The position numbers and the translations under genes were made by a program. A model generated the notes under the pieces. It was not told the DNA's origin, did not search any database, and saw only the letters and a list, made by a program, of their open reading frames with translations. This document shows, in pieces, positions 35,569 to 45,877 of a DNA stretch of 64,000 nucleotides (its first letter is position 1; each line of letters opens with the position of its first letter). The stretch is taken from assembly GCF_020615385.1 (NCBI RefSeq), contig NZ_JAJAVB010000027.1:186001-250000 (forward strand), given 5' to 3'. This DNA comes from Jiella soli (GTDB lineage: Bacteria > Pseudomonadota > Alphaproteobacteria > Rhizobiales > Rhizobiaceae).

Positions 35569-37068
35569 TCAGGCAGCAGCGGCCAGCTCGGGAACCGTCT
35601 CCAGGACAAGGGCCATGTCGGCCTCGAAAGCCCGGGTCTCCCGTTCCTTGGAGACCGCGTCCGGCAGGCGCAGGATGTAGGACGGATGCACCGTGACGAG
35701 AAGCTTCGTTCGCTCGTCCAGGTCGATCAGCCTCGACCGCGTGTCGCGGATCGTCACGGTCTTGCCTAGGACGGCCTGCGCCGCCGTGGCTCCCAGCGCC
35801 ACGATCAGCTTCGGCCTGACGAGGTCACGCTCGAGATCCAGCCACCAGCGACAGACCTTGATCTCGCCCATGTTCGGCTTGGCGTGGATGCGCCGCTTGC
35901 CGCGCGGTTCGAACTTGAAGTGCTTCACCGCATTGGTGACATAGGCCTGGGCGCGGTCGACGCCGGCGGCCGCCAGCGCCTGGTCGAACACCTTGCCGGC
36001 CGGGCCGATGAAGGGCTCGCCGGCGATATCCTCCTGGTCGCCCGGCTGCTCGCCCACGAAGATCACCGGTGCATCGTCCGGACCCTTGCCGAACACGGTC
36101 TGCGTCGCCGGCTCCCAGAGCGGGCAGGCCCGACAATGCGCGGCCTGCTCCCTGGCCTCAGCGATCGAGGACGGCCGCTCTTCGGCCGCGCCGGCACCCG
36201 CGAGGTCCGGCGTCTTCTCCATGCGGGGAAGGTTCATGACACGACGCTCCTCCTGCTTGTCGTGACGCAAACTCGGAAGGGTCGGACCGGTTTCCAGCAT
36301 GCGGCGCGTCGCCGCCTCGGCGCCGGCCACGAGCGGCTTGATCAGCGCGGTCTCCGGCATGTTGGCCCAGTACTTCTTCGGCATCTCGGCCTGCATCGCC
36401 TTTACCTTCAGCCGCGCCGGATTGAAGATCGACGCGTAATAGGTGAGCCACAGCGCCTCCATATCGTCCCCGACGGGCGCCATGTCGCGGGTCGCGCCGG
36501 GCAAGAAGGCCAGTTCCTCGCCGTTCCAGTGCACCGAGCGCTCCGGCGTCAGGATGGTCCAGACCATGCCGGCGAAGCGCCGCGCGAAGAACGGCGCGGT
36601 GAGTTCGACCACATGGTGGAACGGTTCGAACCAGGCGACGAAGTGCCGGCCGATCTCCGCGTCCTCGACCTCGCGGAACCTGACGAAGGCCTTCATCTTG
36701 TGGCTGTCGCGGCGGACCGCCTTCTCCATCTCGCCGGCCCGGATCACGTCCGGGTCGGACGCAATCTCCAGAAGAGTCTTCTCTGTCTGCAGCCGGAAGA
36801 GCAGGCGATAGGCGAAGACGAAGCGGTCGGCGTCGGCGTGGCAGACGATGCGGCGGGCAAGGTCGGGGAACGCCTTCGGCACCGTGGGCTGCCGCGCGCC
36901 GGGCGGAGCCGCGTCCGGCAGCGGCTCCGCAAAGAGGCCCGGCGCCTCCTCGCCGGCGGTAAAGCCGATACCCTCAGGCTCGACGCCGAGTTCCAGCGCC
37001 AGCCGGGCCGCCTTCCGCCAGCCGTCGAAATCGGCGGGATAAGCAAGCGGGGCGTTGTACATCACCAT
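35569..37068 (-). CDS. Fusion of DUF4130 (TIGR03915) domain and UdgX-type uracil-DNA glycosylase
   Basis: A 499-residue two-domain DNA repair protein. Residues 1 to about 265 are the DUF4130 type, with FRLQTEKTLLEIASDPDVIR and FVRFREVEDAEIGRHFVAWF. The C-terminal half is a family 4-like uracil-DNA glycosylase: Cys at 312 and 315 for an iron-sulphur cluster, GEQPGDQED at 339-347, and the R-loop KRRIH at 391-395. In UdgX the His of KRRIH forms a covalent bond with DNA at the uracil site. The DUF4130 partner is usually a radical-SAM gene, found here 2.2 kb upstream on the same strand, separated by an island. Confidence 0.9.
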   Translation of the reverse strand: MVMYNAPLAYPADFDGWRKAARLALELGVEPEGIGFTAGEEAPGLFAEPLPDAAPPGARQPTVPKAFPDLARRIVCHADADRFVFAYRLLFRLQTEKTLLEIASDPDVIRAGEMEKAVRRDSHKMKAFVRFREVEDAEIGRHFVAWFEPFHHVVELTAPFFARRFAGMVWTILTPERSVHWNGEELAFLPGATRDMAPVGDDMEALWLTYYASIFNPARLKVKAMQAEMPKKYWANMPETALIKPLVAGAEAATRRMLETGPTLPSLRHDKQEERRVMNLPRMEKTPDLAGAGAAEERPSSIAEAREQAAHCRACPLWEPATQTVFGKGPDDAPVIFVGEQPGDQEDIAGEPFIGPAGKVFDQALAAAGVDRAQAYVTNAVKHFKFEPRGKRRIHAKPNMGEIKVCRWWLDLERDLVRPKLIVALGATAAQAVLGKTVTIRDTRSRLIDLDERTKLLVTVHPSYILRLPDAVSKERETRAFEADMALVLETVPELAAAA

Positions 37069-37173
37069 ATTTCGGAAGGTGTGCTACATTGGACGACGTC
37101 GCTCATTGAGTGATCGGCCATTTTGTCGTCCCTGAAGATCCAAGACAGGTCCGCCCTTCCTGGAGATCGATTG

Positions 37174-37443
37174 ATGTCGAACACTGCTAAAGAGATTTTG
37201 ATCCCGGATATCGAACAAGACGTGGCTGAACTTTCTCGCCAGTCCGTCATCCGACCGATTTTCGCAACGAATCGACGCGGCCGCGATTATCTCATCCTTT
37301 CTCAGGAGAGTTACCGCCTCTTGGAACCCAAGCGATCAATTCTGGACATCGTCGCGGACAACCGTCCTGAAGCAAATTTCGACTTCGACGCACCGCGTTT
37401 GACGTCGCAACTGCGAGCGACGGAAGTCGATCTCGGTACTTGA
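37174..37443 (+). CDS. Phd/YefM-like antitoxin
   Basis: An 89-residue protein with no clear named motif, but QSVIRPIFATNRRGRDYLIL and SQESYRLLEPKR fit the Phd/YefM plan of an N-terminal dimer/DNA part and a charged toxin-binding tail. Start ATG 37174; ATG-like 37123 is the longer frame. It overlaps the PIN toxin gene by 4 nt, the standard antitoxin-toxin arrangement. Base composition is richer in A and T than in neighbours. Confidence 0.7.
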   Translation: MSNTAKEILIPDIEQDVAELSRQSVIRPIFATNRRGRDYLILSQESYRLLEPKRSILDIVADNRPEANFDFDAPRLTSQLRATEVDLGT

Positions 37444-37856
37444 GCTATCTCCTCGACACGAACGTCGTTTCAGCAATGCGGCGCAAAGATCGGCTTGCAG
37501 TGACCACGAGAGCGACGATCGAACGACTACCGGAATATGCGTCTTACATTTCAGTCGTGGCGCTCATGGAAATTCATTATGGCATCGCATTGAAGGCCCG
37601 GACGGATCCGGGCCAGGCTGCGCTCCTGCAAAACTGGCTCGACAATGTGAGAGCCGCCTTTCTTCCGGGTCGAACGCTAGATGTGAATGCTCCCGTAGCG
37701 CTGATCTGCGCGGCGCTTCACGTACCTGACCGGCGCCCGGCAAACGACGCTCTCATCGCCGCAACAGCCCTCGTCCACGATCTGACGCTGGTCACCCGCA
37801 ACGTCGGGGACTTCCAGGGAATCGAAGGTCTGCGCCTGCTCGATCCCTGGACCTGA
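37440..37856 (+). CDS. VapC/FitB-like PIN toxin
   Basis: A 138-residue PIN RNase. YLLDTNVVSAMRRKDR holds the first Asp; ISVVALMEIHYGIALKA the Glu; PANDALIAATALVHDLTLVT the third Asp; TRNVGDFQGI the last. All acidic residues are present, so it should be active. Start is TTG 37440, overlapping the antitoxin stop in a TTGA arrangement. It likely cleaves tRNA or other RNA when the antitoxin is lost. Confidence 0.9.
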   Translation: MSYLLDTNVVSAMRRKDRLAVTTRATIERLPEYASYISVVALMEIHYGIALKARTDPGQAALLQNWLDNVRAAFLPGRTLDVNAPVALICAALHVPDRRPANDALIAATALVHDLTLVTRNVGDFQGIEGLRLLDPWT

Positions 37857-37871
37857 GGATACTGCCTGACG

Positions 37872-38363
37872 TCAGTGCCGATGCACCCGCTCGTGCAGCG
37901 CCTTAATCTCGTCGGTAAACTCTCCGAACGGACCGACGACCTCGAGATCCGGCAGGAGCTCGCGCAGCGTGATCGGCTTGTAGGGCAAGGCCGGCGCGCC
38001 GAATTCGGCCAGCCACGCCACGAGCTGCGGCGTCGAGGTGGCGAAGACCGCCCTTCCGATCCCGCACCAGCCATGCGCGGCGGCGCACATCGGGCAGTGC
38101 TCGCCGGAGGTGTAGATCGTCGCTGCCGCGCGCGCTTCCCTGGAAAGGTTCAGCGCGGCCCAGCGGGCGAGCGCCAGTTCGGGATGGGCGGTCGGATCGC
38201 CGGAGCCGGTGCGGTTGTGGTCTTCCTTCAGGACCGTGCCGTCCGCGCCGACCAGCACCGAGCCGAACGGCCGATTGCCGGTTTCCACGGCCTCCCGCGC
38301 GAGTTCGACGCAACGCGAAAGATGGCGGCGGTCGGCATCAGTGAGCTGATCGTCAGGGCGCAT
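37872..38363 (-). CDS. Cytidine/nucleobase deaminase family protein
   Basis: A 163-residue zinc deaminase. TAHPELALARW gives the zinc His and the proton-shuttle Glu (HPE in place of the common HAE), and EHCPMCAAAHGW gives the two Cys (HCPMC in place of PCPMC). NRPFGSVLVGADGTVL is the first strand region. The family deaminates guanine, cytosine or adenosine in tRNA; the substrate is not clear here. It ends 16 nt from the VapC stop on the opposite strand. Confidence 0.85.
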   Translation of the reverse strand: MRPDDQLTDADRRHLSRCVELAREAVETGNRPFGSVLVGADGTVLKEDHNRTGSGDPTAHPELALARWAALNLSREARAAATIYTSGEHCPMCAAAHGWCGIGRAVFATSTPQLVAWLAEFGAPALPYKPITLRELLPDLEVVGPFGEFTDEIKALHERVHRH

Positions 38364-38483
38364 CGGCGTCTTTCATCCGGCAAAGAGGAGCGAATGGTGA
38401 AAGTAAAGCCGTCCTGGCGATCGACAATGTCGTAGGGAGCTCGTGCGGCGATCGCCGCCGCTCGGGGGCGTCATCCACCAGCC

Positions 38484-38882
38484 TTAGGATTTGCTGTCGG
38501 CCGGCAGGAGGTCTGTTCTCGAGAAATCGTCGCCCTTGAAAAGCAGGGGCTCGCCGGTCGCCTTCGCCAGCGCATAGGAAAAGCAGTCACCGAAATTGAG
38601 GGCCGCTGCATGACGGCCCTTGCCGAAGCGGCGGAAGGCATCCACCGCCATTGCCACCTGGTCTTCCGTTACGGGTATCTTCTCGATCTGAAGCCCGCCA
38701 AACAGGCCGTCGAGAATGCGAAGGCCCTCCTCCCCACTGCGCGAGAGGACCACCATCGACGTTTCGACGGCCGATGCGGTCGAGATCAGACGTCGGCTCG
38801 CCATCGCCATTGCGGCCAAAAACCCCTCTCGCTCCGGCTCGCGCTGCAGAATGGCGAGAAGGGCCGATGTATCCACGACCAT
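38484..38882 (-). CDS. vapC: VapC-type PIN toxin
   Basis: A 132-residue RNase: MVVDTSALLAILQREPE has the first Asp, STASAVETSMVVL the Glu, LNFGDCFSYALAKATGEPLL the third Asp and FKGDDFSRTD the last. The start overlaps the last base of the vapB gene on the same strand. It is a complete member of the VapC family that usually attacks initiator tRNA or 23S rRNA. Confidence 0.9.
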   Translation of the reverse strand: MVVDTSALLAILQREPEREGFLAAMAMASRRLISTASAVETSMVVLSRSGEEGLRILDGLFGGLQIEKIPVTEDQVAMAVDAFRRFGKGRHAAALNFGDCFSYALAKATGEPLLFKGDDFSRTDLLPADSKS

Positions 38883-39139
38883 CAGGAAGGCAGACCGTTC
38901 TCGTCATAGCCGATGATCTCATGCGCGTCTCGATCGTCGAGCACAGGCAGCGCGTCGAAGCGAGCGAGCAACACCTTGACGGCTTCACGGTCGATTGCCG
39001 GCTGCCCGCGCCGGATCCGTTCGGACTTGAGCCGCTCTTCGAGCGACCGCCGAACCGCTTCGGTCAGCGTCTCTCCCGTCAACGCAGCAACCTGACGCGC
39101 AAGACGATCCGTTTCCGGGTCCTTGAGGCTCAACGCCAC
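38882..39139 (-). CDS. vapB: VapB-type antitoxin (PSK/Rv0623-like)
   Basis: An 85-residue protein. MALSLKDPETDRLARQVAAL and TGETLTEAVRRSLEERLKSE form a ribbon-helix-helix-like DNA-binding half; the rest is the toxin-binding tail with DALPVLDDRDAHEIIGYD. The stop overlaps vapC. Such antitoxins repress their own promoter with the toxin. Confidence 0.85.
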   Translation of the reverse strand: MALSLKDPETDRLARQVAALTGETLTEAVRRSLEERLKSERIRRGQPAIDREAVKVLLARFDALPVLDDRDAHEIIGYDENGLPS

Positions 39140-39283
39140 GATCTATGCTCCGTATAGAAACCTTGCGAGTTTCTATAATCTCTCGAAGCTTCTGTCGATA
39201 CGATCCGGCGGGCGGGGATGGACAACCGGAAGGACCGAGCGGCGATCGACCCTCTGCCGACCTCCGACCTCGCCGCCTGACGG

Positions 39284-40528
39284 TCAGAACAGTTCCAGCT
39301 GCGCCGGCATTCGCGCCTTCGGGACGAGGATCTCGCGCAACCCCGCCCGGTCCGTCAGCCGGCCCGGCGACCAGCCGAGGGCCGTAATGAAGGGCCGGAC
39401 CTTGTCGATCGACTGGCAGAGCCGGGCGACGTCGTCCAGCCGCAGCGTCCGGTGCCGGCGCGTCGACAGGATGCGCTTGACGGCGCGCGTGCCGAGGCCG
39501 GGCACCCGCAGAAGCATCTCCCGATCGGCGCGGTTGACGTCGACGGGGAAGCTCTGGCGGTTCTTCAACGCCCAGGCGAGTTTCGGGTCGATGGAGAGGT
39601 CGAGCATGCCGCCCTCCCCGGCGGCGACGATCTCCTGCCGGTCGAAGCCGTAGAAGCGCATCAGCCAGTCGGCCTGGTAGAGCCGGTGCTCGCGCATCAG
39701 CGGCGGCTTTGCCAGCGGCAGCTTCGCCGAGGCGTCCGGGATCGGCGAGAAGGCAGAGTAGTACACGCGCTTGAGGCGATAATTGCCATAGAGGTTTTCC
39801 GAGCGGCCGAGGATGGCGTCGTCGTCCGTCCCGTCGGCGCCAACGATCATCTGCGTCGACTGGCCGCCGGGCGCGAAGCGCTTCGGCCGGTGGCGATCGC
39901 GCGCCTCGCCCCGGTGTTCCTCGATCTTCGCCCTGAGGTGTCCCATGGACCGGCGGATGTCGCGCGGCTTCTTTTCCGGCGCGAAGACTTCGAGCGTCGC
40001 ATCGGTCGGCAATTCAATATTCACCGACAGGCGATCGGCAAAAAGGCCCGCTTCCTCGATCAGCGCGGAAGACGCGTCCGGGATCGTCTTCAGGTGGATG
40101 TAGCCGGAGAAGTTCTCCTCCAGCCGCAGCTTCCGGGCGATCCGGACCATCTCCTCCATCGTATAGTCGGAGCTCCGGATGATCCCGGAGGAGAGGAACA
40201 GCCCCTCGATGTAGTTGCGACGATAGAAGTTCATGGTCAGCGCGACGACGTCCTCGACGCTGAAGCGCGCCCGCGCGACGTTGGACGACGAGCGGTTGAC
40301 GCAATAGGCGCAGTCATAGACGCAGAAGTTCGTCATCAGGATCTTCAAGAGCGAGATGCATCGCCCGTCCGGAGCGTAGGCGTGACAGATGCCGGAACCT
40401 TCGGTCGACCCTATCCCCTTCGACTTCACGGAATCCCTCCCCGGCGCCCCGCTGGAGGCACAGGACGCATCGTATTTCGCCGCATCAGACAGGATCGCGA
40501 GCTTTTCGCGCAGGGTCATCTTGGCCAT
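39284..40528 (-). CDS. Putative DNA modification/repair radical SAM protein with HhH domain (TIGR03916)
   Basis: About 414 residues. The radical SAM cysteines are in CVYDCAYC at 69, 73 and 76. An extra N-terminal group has GSTEGSGICHAYAPDGRC, typical of this family. The C-terminal part, NRADREMLLRVPGLGTRAVK, is a helix-hairpin-helix for DNA binding. The exact reaction is unknown; the family nearly always neighbours a DUF4130 gene, which here is the UdgX fusion at 35.6-37.1 kb. Start ATG 40528 preferred; ATG 40594 is longer. Confidence 0.9.
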   Translation of the reverse strand: MAKMTLREKLAILSDAAKYDASCASSGAPGRDSVKSKGIGSTEGSGICHAYAPDGRCISLLKILMTNFCVYDCAYCVNRSSSNVARARFSVEDVVALTMNFYRRNYIEGLFLSSGIIRSSDYTMEEMVRIARKLRLEENFSGYIHLKTIPDASSALIEEAGLFADRLSVNIELPTDATLEVFAPEKKPRDIRRSMGHLRAKIEEHRGEARDRHRPKRFAPGGQSTQMIVGADGTDDDAILGRSENLYGNYRLKRVYYSAFSPIPDASAKLPLAKPPLMREHRLYQADWLMRFYGFDRQEIVAAGEGGMLDLSIDPKLAWALKNRQSFPVDVNRADREMLLRVPGLGTRAVKRILSTRRHRTLRLDDVARLCQSIDKVRPFITALGWSPGRLTDRAGLREILVPKARMPAQLELF

Positions 40529-40817
40529 GCGGCGGATATAATGTTCCGGAAATGTTCGCACCACAGAACAGCGCGATTCGGCCCTGCTACGCATCGTCGC
40601 GGCTGGACAATCGCGTCTTTAGGTTGCATCGGCCGAAGGCTCGGCCGAAAGTGGAGCCAACAGGCCAAGCACCTCACTGTGAATGGCTTTTTCGCTCGGC
40701 ACCGCGCAACTTATAAGCATCGCGAACCGTTCCATCGGTGCGATATCGGTCCTTCCTCCGGCGCGATTCAAGGCGGGCAAGCGACGGAGCTGCGGGACGT
40801 TCTTACGGAGAGCATCC

Positions 40818-41291
40818 ATGCGCAAGCTTTTGATCATGTCGACACTGGCGGCCTTTACCGCCACCGCTGCGCTCGGCGCCGGGACCGTGACGGCTTCGGC
40901 CGATCCCTGGAATCACGGTTGGCATCACCGGGGAGGGCATCACGATGGCTGGAACCGCGGCTATCACCGCGGGTACCGGGGCGATCGCGGATGGCGTCAC
41001 CACAATGACGGCGCGGCCCTGGCCGCCGGTATCGGGGGGCTGGCACTGGGCGCGCTGATCGGCGGGGCGGTCGCCTCGCCCAGATATTACGGTCCGGGCT
41101 ATGCGCCGGATTACTATTACGGACGTCCGGTCCCCGTAGAGCGCGTCTATCCCCTGCATCGGGTGAGGCCGGGCGTTCGCTCCGTCTCGGCCGAGCATGT
41201 CGCGGCCTGCGCCCGGCATTACAAATCCTATGACGCGCGGACCGACACCTTCCTCGGATATGACGGCCGCCGGCACTACTGCCGGTACTGA
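40818..41291 (+). CDS. BA14K family secreted protein
   Basis: A 157-residue protein. A signal peptide (LLIMSTLAAFTATAALGAG) ends near residue 27; a His and Gly rich stretch follows; one glycine-rich hydrophobic helix AALAAGIGGLALGALIGGAV lies near 67; the C-terminus HVAACARHYKSYDARTDTFL has the BA14K pattern. BA14K was described as a Brucella immunoreactive protein, and the role is unknown. Start ATG 40818 follows GGAG. A strong hairpin terminator follows 44 nt after the stop. Confidence 0.8.
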   Translation: MRKLLIMSTLAAFTATAALGAGTVTASADPWNHGWHHRGGHHDGWNRGYHRGYRGDRGWRHHNDGAALAAGIGGLALGALIGGAVASPRYYGPGYAPDYYYGRPVPVERVYPLHRVRPGVRSVSAEHVAACARHYKSYDARTDTFLGYDGRRHYCRY

Positions 41292-41334
41292 CGCGGCGGC
41301 CCCGGAGCTCCCCAATTCAGATGGGCCACGCAAC

Positions 41335-41364
41335 AAAGCGGCCGGGCGATCGTCCGGCCGCTTT
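41335..41364. terminator. Bidirectional terminator between BA14K gene and coxM
   Basis: AAAGCGGCCGG at 41335-41345 pairs with CCGGCCGCTTT at 41354-41364 around an 8-base loop, an 11-bp stem with AAA and TTT ends so it can work on both strands. Confidence 0.75.
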
Positions 41365-41535
41365 CGTGTCGATATGTCATACCAGCGCACGTGGATGCCG
41401 ACGCATCCGCCCGCTGCACGTGATCCCGATTTGCGACACCAAGCCAAAGGCTCGACGAAAATCAGGATGCGGAACCGGGAGTCATTTCCAATGCCTCCCG
41501 GTATCGGCCTCCGCCGGCCCGTCGGCAGGGCCGGT

Positions 41536-42342
41536 TCAGTGGCCGGCCGCGTTCCTCGCCGCCCGCTTGGTCACGACCTTGACGAGATTGGCGCGATAGG
41601 CGGACGTGCCGTGGAGATCCGACATCATCATGCCCTCGTCGACAGAGAGGCCGTCGAGCGCGGACGGGTCGAAATTCTGCGAAAGCGCCTGTTCGGCAGC
41701 GTCCCAGCGGAACACGCCGTCGGAGCCCGCACCGGTCACCGCGACCTTCACGCCGCCATCCCGCTTGGCGACGAAGACGCCGCACATGGCATAGCGCGAG
41801 GCCGGATTGCGGAACTTCTCGTAGGCGCACTGATCCGGCGCCTCGAAGGAGACGGCGGTGACGATCTCATCCTCTTCGAGCGCGGTTTCGAAGAGACCGG
41901 TGAAGAAATCGTCGGCAGCGACCTCGCGCTTGGTCGTGTGGATCGTCGCGCCCAGAGCCCGCATCGCGGCCGGATAGTCGGCCGCCGGGTCGTTGTTGGC
42001 GATCGAGCCGCCGATCGTGCCCATGTGCCGGACCGCGGGATCGCCGATCAGGCCGGCGAGTTCGCAGATGCCCGGGCAGACCGCCTTGATCGCGTCGCTC
42101 TGCGCGACCTCGGCATGGGTCGTGCCGCCGCCGATCCTGATATGGCGGCCATTGACCTCGATGCCCTTCAGCGCGTCGACATGCCTGAGGTCGATGAGAT
42201 CGGACGGCGCGGCGAGCCGCTGCTTCATCGTCGGGATCAGCGTCATGCCGCCGGACACGAACTTGCCCTCGCCGCCGCTGCCCGACATCAGTTGCGCCGC
42301 CTCGTCGAGCGAAGACGGCCGGTGATAGGTGGTCTCGTACAT
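41536..42342 (-). CDS. coxM: CoxM-like FAD-binding subunit of a molybdenum hydroxylase
   Basis: A 268-residue flavoprotein subunit. FAD loops are FVSGGMTLIPTMKQR near residue 28 and MGTIGGSIANNDPAADYP near 107, as in CoxM. It passes electrons from the iron-sulphur subunit to quinone. Start ATG 42342 follows GAGGAGAA. It is the last gene of the S-L-M operon, 125 nt after coxL, and converges with a terminator. Confidence 0.88.
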   Translation of the reverse strand: MYETTYHRPSSLDEAAQLMSGSGGEGKFVSGGMTLIPTMKQRLAAPSDLIDLRHVDALKGIEVNGRHIRIGGGTTHAEVAQSDAIKAVCPGICELAGLIGDPAVRHMGTIGGSIANNDPAADYPAAMRALGATIHTTKREVAADDFFTGLFETALEEDEIVTAVSFEAPDQCAYEKFRNPASRYAMCGVFVAKRDGGVKVAVTGAGSDGVFRWDAAEQALSQNFDPSALDGLSVDEGMMMSDLHGTSAYRANLVKVVTKRAARNAAGH

Positions 42343-42467
42343 CCTGGTTCTCCTCTATGCGCCGGGTCGGCTTTGATCGAGCGACCGCGCGGCGCGGGGT
42401 ATGTTGTCTGCCATGCAACGGAAGCCGCCGCCCCGGACCGTGCGGCCCGGAGCGGCGGACGATCGCC

Positions 42468-44813
42468 TCAGCTCACGGCGCGGATCGCCTTCCAGACCTT
42501 TTCCGGCGTCGCCGGCATGGCCAGCTCGTTGTTGCCGATCGCGTCGGTGATGGCGTTGATGACTGCCGGCGGCGAGCCGATCGCACCGGCCTCGCCGCAG
42601 CCCTTCATGCCGAGCGGATTGCCGGGGCAGATCGTCTCGGTGGTCGAGACCTTGAACATCGGCAGGTCCCAGGCGCGGGGCATGGCGTAGTCCATGTAGG
42701 ACGCCGTCACCAGCTGGCCGGTCTCGTCGTAATAGGCGCCCTCGAGCAGCGCCTGTCCGATGCCCTGCGCAAGGCCGCCATGCACCTGGCCCTCGACGAT
42801 CATCGGGTTGATGACCCGGCCGAAATCGTCCGCCGCGACGAACTGGACGATCTCGGTCGTGCCCGTCTCCGGGTCCACTTCGACCTCGCAGATGTAGCAG
42901 CCGGCGGGGAAGGTGAAGTTGGTCGGGTCGTAGAACGCCCCCTCCTTCAGCCCCGGCTCCATGCCGTCCGGCAGGTTGTGACCAGTATAGGCGCCGAGGC
43001 AGACCTCGTGCCAGCCGAGCTTCTTGTCGGTGCCGGCGACCTTGACCTCGCCATTCTCGATGACGATGTCGCCCTCGTCGGCCTCGAGCAGATGGGCGGC
43101 GATCTTCTTGGCCTTGGCCTCGACCTTGTCGAGCGCCTTGTGGATCGCCGACATGCCGACCGCGCCGGAGCGCGAGCCGTAGGTGCCCATGCCGAACTGC
43201 ACCTTGTCGGTGTCGCCATGGACGATCGAGACGTTGTCGACGGGCAGGCCGAAGCGCTCGGCGACGAGCTGGGCGAAGGTCGTCTCATGGCCCTGGCCGT
43301 GGCTGTGCGAGCCGGTGAGGATCTCGATCGTGCCGACCGGATTGACCCGCACCTCGGCCGATTCCCACAGGCCGACGCCGGCGCCGAGCGAACCCACCGC
43401 CTTCGACGGCGCGATGCCGCAGGCCTCGATGTAGCAGCTCATGCCGAGCCCGCGCAGCTTGCCGCGGGAAGCCGCCTCCTGGCGCCGCGCCTCGAAACCG
43501 GACACGTCGGCCTCCTGCATGCCGGCGTTCAGCGAGGCCTCGAAGTCGCCGGTGTCATAGGCCATGATCACCGGCGTCTGATGCGGGAAGGAGCGGATGA
43601 AGTTCTTGCGGCGGAACTCGGCCGGCGAGACGCCGAGTTCGCGGGCCGCCGTCTCCATCGTGCGCTCCAGGACATAGGTCGCCTCCGGCCGCCCGGCGCC
43701 GCGATAGGCGTCGACCGGCACGGTGTTGGTGTAGACGGTGCGCACATTGGCGTGGATCGCCGGGATGTCGTACTGGCCCGACAGGAGCGTCGCGTAGAGA
43801 TAAGTCGGCACCGAGGACGAGAAGAGCGACATGTAGGCACCGAGATTGGCGATCGTGTCGACCTTCAGCGCCAGGATCTTGTTGTCGGCGTCGAGCGCCA
43901 GCTCGACATCCGTCTCGTGGTCGCGGCCATGCGCGTCGGTGAGGAAGGCCTCGGTGCGATCCGACGTCCACTTGACCGGAACGCCGGCCCGCTTCGAGGC
44001 CCACAGGCAGACGATCTCTTCGGGATAGATGTAGATCTTGGAGCCGAAGCCCCCGCCGACATCCGGAGCGATGACACGCAGCTTGTGCTCGGGCGCGACG
44101 TTATAGAAGGCGCTCATCACCAGCCGCGCGACATGCGGGTTCTGCGACGTCGTCCAGCAGGTGTAGTGGTCCTCGGCCGGATCGTAATGGCCGAGCGCGG
44201 CGCGCGGCTCCATCGGGTTCGGCACCAGGCGGTTGTTGTGGATGTGGATCTTGGTGACGTGCGCGGCCTTGGCGAAGGCCTCGTCGGTCGCGGCCTTGTC
44301 GCCGATTTCCCAGTCGAAGATCAGGTTGCCGGGCGCCTCGGGATGAAGCTGCGGCGCGCCTTCCTTCAGCGCATCGGTGGCATGGATCACCGCCGGCAGC
44401 TCCTCGTAGGAAACCTCGACGGCTTCGGCCGCATCGCGGGCCTGGGACTTGGTCTCGGCGACGACCACCGCCAGCGGCTGGCCGACATAGCGCACGGTAT
44501 CGGAGGCCAGCGCCGGATAGGCACCCATCCTCATCGGCGTGCCGTCCTTCGACGACACCGCCCAGCCGCAGATCAGATTGCCGATGCCGTCGCCCTGCAG
44601 CTGGGTGCCGTTGAGCACCGCGATGACGCCGGGCATGCCCTCGGCGGTCGTCGTGTCGATCCCGGTGATCTTGGCGTGCGCGTGCGGCGAGCGCACGAAA
44701 GCCGCATACTTCATGCCGGGGACGCTCATGTCGTCCACATAACGGCCGCGGCCGGTGATGAACCGCCGGTCTTCCTTGCGCAGAACCTTTGCGCCGATGC
44801 CTTCAACACCCAT
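42468..44813 (-). CDS. coxL: Form II CoxL-like molybdopterin-binding large subunit
   Basis: A 781-residue xanthine-dehydrogenase family subunit. AYRGAGR at 369-375 is the form II signature; true form I CO dehydrogenases have AYRCSFR. GGGFGSK at 253-259 and the catalytic Glu at 741 in [13 protein letters not shown] are intact, so an active molybdenum hydroxylase is expected, but the substrate may not be CO. Start ATG 44813 follows GGGAGG. Operon order S-L-M also fits form II. Confidence 0.93.
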   Translation of the reverse strand: MGVEGIGAKVLRKEDRRFITGRGRYVDDMSVPGMKYAAFVRSPHAHAKITGIDTTTAEGMPGVIAVLNGTQLQGDGIGNLICGWAVSSKDGTPMRMGAYPALASDTVRYVGQPLAVVVAETKSQARDAAEAVEVSYEELPAVIHATDALKEGAPQLHPEAPGNLIFDWEIGDKAATDEAFAKAAHVTKIHIHNNRLVPNPMEPRAALGHYDPAEDHYTCWTTSQNPHVARLVMSAFYNVAPEHKLRVIAPDVGGGFGSKIYIYPEEIVCLWASKRAGVPVKWTSDRTEAFLTDAHGRDHETDVELALDADNKILALKVDTIANLGAYMSLFSSSVPTYLYATLLSGQYDIPAIHANVRTVYTNTVPVDAYRGAGRPEATYVLERTMETAARELGVSPAEFRRKNFIRSFPHQTPVIMAYDTGDFEASLNAGMQEADVSGFEARRQEAASRGKLRGLGMSCYIEACGIAPSKAVGSLGAGVGLWESAEVRVNPVGTIEILTGSHSHGQGHETTFAQLVAERFGLPVDNVSIVHGDTDKVQFGMGTYGSRSGAVGMSAIHKALDKVEAKAKKIAAHLLEADEGDIVIENGEVKVAGTDKKLGWHEVCLGAYTGHNLPDGMEPGLKEGAFYDPTNFTFPAGCYICEVEVDPETGTTEIVQFVAADDFGRVINPMIVEGQVHGGLAQGIGQALLEGAYYDETGQLVTASYMDYAMPRAWDLPMFKVSTTETICPGNPLGMKGCGEAGAIGSPPAVINAITDAIGNNELAMPATPEKVWKAIRAVS

Positions 44814-44900
44814 AGTCGAAACCTCCCAGTTTTCGGATCGGGCGGCGCGCCAGCCATCAGGCCGGCGTCGGAACCACCCTTCGGCGATGCCGGAACCGGC

Positions 44901-45389
<489 letters not shown>

Positions 45390-45877
45390 GAAATCCTCCC
45401 CAAACGCTAAATCGACGGGCGCGGGTTGCCGCTCGCACGGCCGCCTGGAATGATGCCGCCGGTGCTTTTCATCGCCCGGCACAGCCGGCGCGAGATTGCC
45501 CCGCTCAGCCTCGCCCATCAAGCGCTTTTCAGAACCTTTCCAGAATCGGCACCGCAAAAGGTCTCCGGACGCCCCGCCTCGCCGCCATATTGGAAAGGTT
45601 CCAGCAGGCTGGATATTGGACCTTCGGACAAGCCCTCCTCCGCGACGCCGGGACTGCGGCAGCATGTCTCACCGGCGACGAGGCTCTGTGGCCGGACCGG
45701 CACAATGGCCTTGGTTTGTGACGGCTTACCGGCGTCTGCTCAGGGAATCGCCAGCCTGTATAGTTGTCATTCAGCATTTTAGCGGCATGCTACGGCCGAC
45801 CTGCGAGGGGGGATGACCAAGCGCGATGATCGCCCGCCGCGCCGTCCGGTTATGCCGGCGGCCGACGCGCCCCCCGG
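45390..45877. other. Divergent intergenic region between coxS and tamA
   Basis: No gene is recognisable. Promoters of coxSLM (leftward) and tamAB (rightward) should be here. I see no clear operator; a small imperfect repeat around 45580-45625 contains two copies of a sequence like ATATTGG. Confidence 0.5.
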
